NCBI RefSeq assembly: GCF_001854865.1
Contig: NZ_MDDW01000001.1
Location: 554,895 to 562,182 of the forward strand
Direction of reading: 5' to 3'
Length of the DNA stretch: 7,288 nt
Origin: Rhizobium sp. LCM 4573
GTDB lineage: Bacteria; Pseudomonadota; Alphaproteobacteria; Rhizobiales; Rhizobiaceae
Shown here: positions 5,748 to 7,288 of the stretch, one piece after another
Layout of the letters: every line of letters begins with the position of its first letter
Position numbering within the stretch: the first letter of the stretch is position 1
Position numbers and translations under genes: made by a program
The notes under the pieces: model-generated
Told to the model about the DNA's origin: nothing
Seen by the model: the letters and a program-made list of their open reading frames with translations, nothing else
Databases searched by the model: none

Positions 5748-6020
5748 ATGTCTGATGCACATGGCGTCGCCCGCGACCAACTCCGCGCATTTGTCGAGCG
5801 CATCGAACGGCTGGAAGAAGAAAAGAAGACGATCGCCGACGACATCAAGGACGTCTATGGCGAGGCGAAGTCCATGGGCTTCGACACCAAGATTCTGAAA
5901 AAGGTCATCGCGCTTCGCAAGAAGGACGAGCAGGAGCGCATGGAAGAGGACCTGATCCTCGATACCTATCTGCAGGCGCTCGGCATGATCGAGTCTCCGC
6001 CGGACCAGGACGCCGCCTGA
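5748..6020 (+). CDS. gapR: GapR-family nucleoid-associated protein (DUF2312)
   Basis: The product is 90 residues. GapR is a small alphaproteobacterial DNA-binding protein that forms tetramers around AT-rich, overtwisted DNA. In Caulobacter it acts with type II topoisomerases to relieve positive supercoils ahead of replication and transcription. Residues about 10-38 ([20 protein letters not shown] and on) form a coiled coil. [20 protein letters not shown] and [14 protein letters not shown] carry the basic helix, and the end ([12 protein letters not shown]) matches the family C-terminus. The length is usual for the family. It has its own ribosome binding site and its own terminator, so it is probably monocistronic. 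It is unrelated in function to its neighbours. The family call is firm; the function is taken from the Caulobacter member. Confidence 0.93.
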   Translation: MSDAHGVARDQLRAFVERIERLEEEKKTIADDIKDVYGEAKSMGFDTKILKKVIALRKKDEQERMEEDLILDTYLQALGMIESPPDQDAA

Positions 6021-6046
6021 TCGGCACGCGGCCATCCGATACCTTC

Positions 6047-6077
6047 AACCCGCCGGCCTCCCGGCGGGTTTTTGTTT
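6047..6077 (+). terminator. strong intrinsic terminator after gapR
   Basis: AACCCGCCGG (6047-6056) and CCGGCGGGTT (6061-6070) form a perfect 10-bp stem with a CCTC tetraloop. It is followed by TTTTTGTTT. It begins 27 bases after the gapR stop and insulates the ABC transporter unit. Confidence 0.92.
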
Positions 6078-6159
6078 GCCCCACGCACCGAAACTCTGAA
6101 TGCTTGGCCTCGCTCCACCCGGATCGCGGCAAGCTTGAGAAAAATATTTGCATCTGCCC

Positions 6160-6180
6160 GTTTTCTTTGCAGTTTTCTTT
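6160..6180 (+). repeat. tandem GTTTTCTTT direct repeat in transporter leader
   Basis: GTTTTCTTT occurs at 6160-6168 and again at 6172-6180, a 12-base period. It lies in an AT- and pyrimidine-rich stretch (about 6136-6205) of the 227-base gap between gapR and the binding-protein gene. That gap must hold the transporter promoter, but I find no convincing -35/-10 pair. Other -35-like words there (TTGAGA 6135-6140) lack a partner. Confidence 0.4.
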
Positions 6181-6233
6181 CCTTCGAACCTCCCCATTTT
6201 CTGCGATGTATGCGCCACCATCTGCCAGCTTCG

Positions 6234-6251
6234 AAAGGATTAATGAAATGA
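6234..6251 (+). promoter_or_regulatory. ribosome binding site and two-codon ORF before tcyJ
   Basis: AAAGGA (6234-6239) lies 8 bases before ATG6248 and sets that as the start of the binding protein. An earlier ATG at 6243, only 3 bases from the same site, opens ATG-AAA-TGA. Its stop overlaps the true start as ATGA. The earlier start is spaced too close for good initiation, but it may compete or couple. Confidence 0.6.
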
Positions 6252-7021
6252 GTTGGTTGAAAACCATTGCCGCCGCCACGCTGATCCAGGCGGCCGCCCT
6301 GATGCCGGCGCTCGCTGGCGAAAACCTCGCCGCCATCACATCCGCCGGCGCCATCAAGATCGGCACCGAAGGCACCTATGCGCCCTTCACCTATCATGAT
6401 GCGACCGGCAAGCTCGTCGGCTTCGATGTCGAGATCGGCGAGGCGATCGCCGCCAAGCTCGGTGTCAAGGCCGAGTTCATCGAGGGAAAATGGGACGGAT
6501 TGATCGCCGGTCTCGACGCCAAGCGGTACGATGCGGTCATCAACCAGGTCGGCATCACCGAGGCGCGCAAGCAGAAGTATGACTTCTCCGAGCCCTATAT
6601 CGCCTCGAAGGCCGTCCTGATCGTCCGGGAAGATAACGAGGACATCAAGGGCTTTGCCGATCTCAAGGGCAAGAAGTCCGCCCAGTCGCTGACCAGCAAT
6701 TTCGGCAAGCTCGCCGAGCAGGCAGGCGCCGAACTCGTTGGCACGGACGGCTTCGACCAGTCCATCCAGCTCGTGCTGACGCGCCGCGCCGATGCGACGA
6801 TCAATGACAGCCTCTCCTTCCTCGACTTCAAGAAGCAGAAGCCCGACGCGCCGGTGAAGATCGCCGCCGAGCAGGAAAACGCCGATTATTCCGGCATCAT
6901 CATCCGCAAGGGCGAACCGGAATTGCTCGAAGCCATCAACAAGGCCTTGACCGACATCAAGGCCGACGGCACCTACCAGAAGATATCGGAAAAGTATTTC
7001 GGGCAGGACGTCTCCAAATAA
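6248..7021 (+). CDS. tcyJ: amino acid ABC transporter substrate-binding protein, cystine-type
   Basis: The product is 257 residues. Residues 1-23 are a signal peptide (MSWLKTIAAATLIQAAALMPALA, then GE), so the mature protein is periplasmic. It belongs to the polar amino acid binding family (SBP_bac_3). It carries the family signature GFDVEIGEAIAAKL (58-71), the N-lobe GTEGTYAPFTYHD, KWDGLIAGLDAKRYDAVINQV (81-101) and ARKQKYDFSEPYIAS. The run from KWDG to YDFS and the end EKYFGQDVSK closely resemble, as I recall it, the E. coli cystine-binding protein TcyJ (FliY). Cystine or a related sulfur amino acid is thus the best guess for ligand, but glutamine or another polar amino acid cannot be excluded. 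The start is ATG6248 with AAAGGA at 8 bases; the open frame extends upstream to 6104, but that part precedes the signal peptide. A permease gene follows after 95 bases. Confidence 0.92.
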   Translation: MSWLKTIAAATLIQAAALMPALAGENLAAITSAGAIKIGTEGTYAPFTYHDATGKLVGFDVEIGEAIAAKLGVKAEFIEGKWDGLIAGLDAKRYDAVINQVGITEARKQKYDFSEPYIASKAVLIVREDNEDIKGFADLKGKKSAQSLTSNFGKLAEQAGAELVGTDGFDQSIQLVLTRRADATINDSLSFLDFKKQKPDAPVKIAAEQENADYSGIIIRKGEPELLEAINKALTDIKADGTYQKISEKYFGQDVSK

Positions 7022-7022
7022 C

Positions 7023-7046
7023 CGCGGAAACCCCGGGTTCCCCGCG
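7023..7046 (+). other. imperfect hairpin just after tcyJ
   Basis: CGCGG (7023-7027) pairs with CCGCG (7042-7046), and AACCC with GGGTT inside, with a small internal bulge. It starts 2 bases after the stop. There is no T-run. Likely 3'-end protection of the binding-protein message rather than termination. Confidence 0.4.
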
Positions 7047-7074
7047 CACCCGACATGAACTATTAGTCTGATAC

Positions 7075-7093
7075 GCCCGGCCGCCGGCCGGGC
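7075..7093 (+). other. GC-rich hairpin between tcyJ and permease gene
   Basis: GCCCGGCC (7075-7082) and GGCCGGGC (7086-7093) form a perfect 8-bp, all-GC stem with a 3-base GCC loop. Only CTGTCATTT follows, so termination would be partial at most. Such hairpins after binding-protein genes commonly raise their yield relative to the permease. Confidence 0.6.
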
Positions 7094-7116
7094 CTGTCAT
7101 TTCAAGGGGTCGCATC

Positions 7117-7288
7117 GTGCCGCACTGGCTTCAATTGATGGCGGATTCGCTGCCCACGCTTCTGTGGGCCGGTATCAAGTTCACGATCCCGCTGACACTG
7201 CTTTCCTTCGTCTTCGGGCTCATTCTCGGCCTGGCCACCGCGGTCGCGCGCCTGTTTGCCCCCGTGCCCGTTGCGCTCGTCGCGCGTT
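7117..7288 (+). CDS. tcyL: amino acid ABC transporter permease, N-terminal part
   Basis: The first 57 residues are visible; the gene runs off the window. It starts at GTG7117 with AAGGGG (7104-7109) 7 bases upstream. The product begins MPHWLQLMADSLPTLLWAGI, then a first membrane helix (about 23-43: TIPLTLLSFVFGLILGLATAV) followed by ARLFAPVPV. This is the N-terminal pattern of HisM/GlnP-type inner-membrane permeases: a short periplasmic start ending DSLPTLL, one helix, then ArgLeu. It would pass the substrate delivered by the preceding binding protein. The ATP-binding subunit is expected beyond the window. The cystine assignment rests mainly on the neighbour and on resemblance to E. coli TcyL. 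The permease call is firm and the substrate tentative. Confidence 0.85.
   Translation, partial: MPHWLQLMADSLPTLLWAGIKFTIPLTLLSFVFGLILGLATAVARLFAPVPVALVAR

Noticed and set aside
6104..6247. N-terminal extension of the binding protein from an upstream TTG
   Set aside because: The extension precedes a proper signal peptide, and the Shine-Dalgarno AAAGGA clearly serves ATG6248.
1..7288. Mobile elements, CRISPR arrays, toxin-antitoxin or defence genes
   Set aside because: I searched by eye for terminal inverted repeats, transposase or integrase motifs, spaced direct repeats and small paired ORFs, and found none. The window is core chromosome.

Overview
The window reads as ordinary GC-rich chromosomal DNA from an alphaproteobacterium, most likely of the order Rhizobiales (Rhizobium/Agrobacterium/Shinella/Ensifer-like). 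The support is the cysteine-free 41-residue L36, a GapR (DUF2312) gene, a DUF1036 secreted protein, a rhizobial-type PurK C-terminus and general codon use. I see no mobile element, CRISPR array, tRNA, rRNA, phage gene or defence system, and no gene-free stretch longer than about 230 bases.

Left part (1-2621, all + strand): the C-terminal half of purK (purine biosynthesis), then rpmJ (ribosomal protein L36), then a pair of genes 27 bases apart. These encode an exported three-TPR protein and a membrane-anchored alpha/beta hydrolase. The purK-rpmJ gap holds a promoter-like element over the purK stop codon, followed at once by a terminator-like hairpin. The rpmJ-TPR gap holds three inverted repeats. 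The last is a strong terminator whose 3' arm contains the TPR gene's start codon.

Middle (2624-4590, - strand): a bidirectional terminator separates the hydrolase from a two-gene minus-strand unit. In it, a small secreted four-cysteine DUF1036 protein is followed by pyruvate kinase, with stop and start overlapping as TGATG. The kinase has the Leu/Gln/Lys/Val residues associated with potassium-independent enzymes.

Right part (4795-7288, + strand): an N-formylglutamate amidohydrolase-family gene transcribed divergently from the DUF1036-pyk unit; gapR, with a good ribosome binding site and its own strong terminator; and the start of a polar amino acid ABC importer most like the cystine system. 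The importer's periplasmic binding protein is complete and the first 57 residues of its permease are present. A hairpin-rich spacer between these two could favour the binding protein over the permease.

The genes are mostly housekeeping and do not form one pathway. The more interesting signals are regulatory: a possible attenuator ahead of rpmJ, a start codon buried in a terminator stem, two adjacent genes that look leaderless, the translational link between DUF1036 and pyk, and a two-codon ORF overlapping the start of the binding-protein gene.
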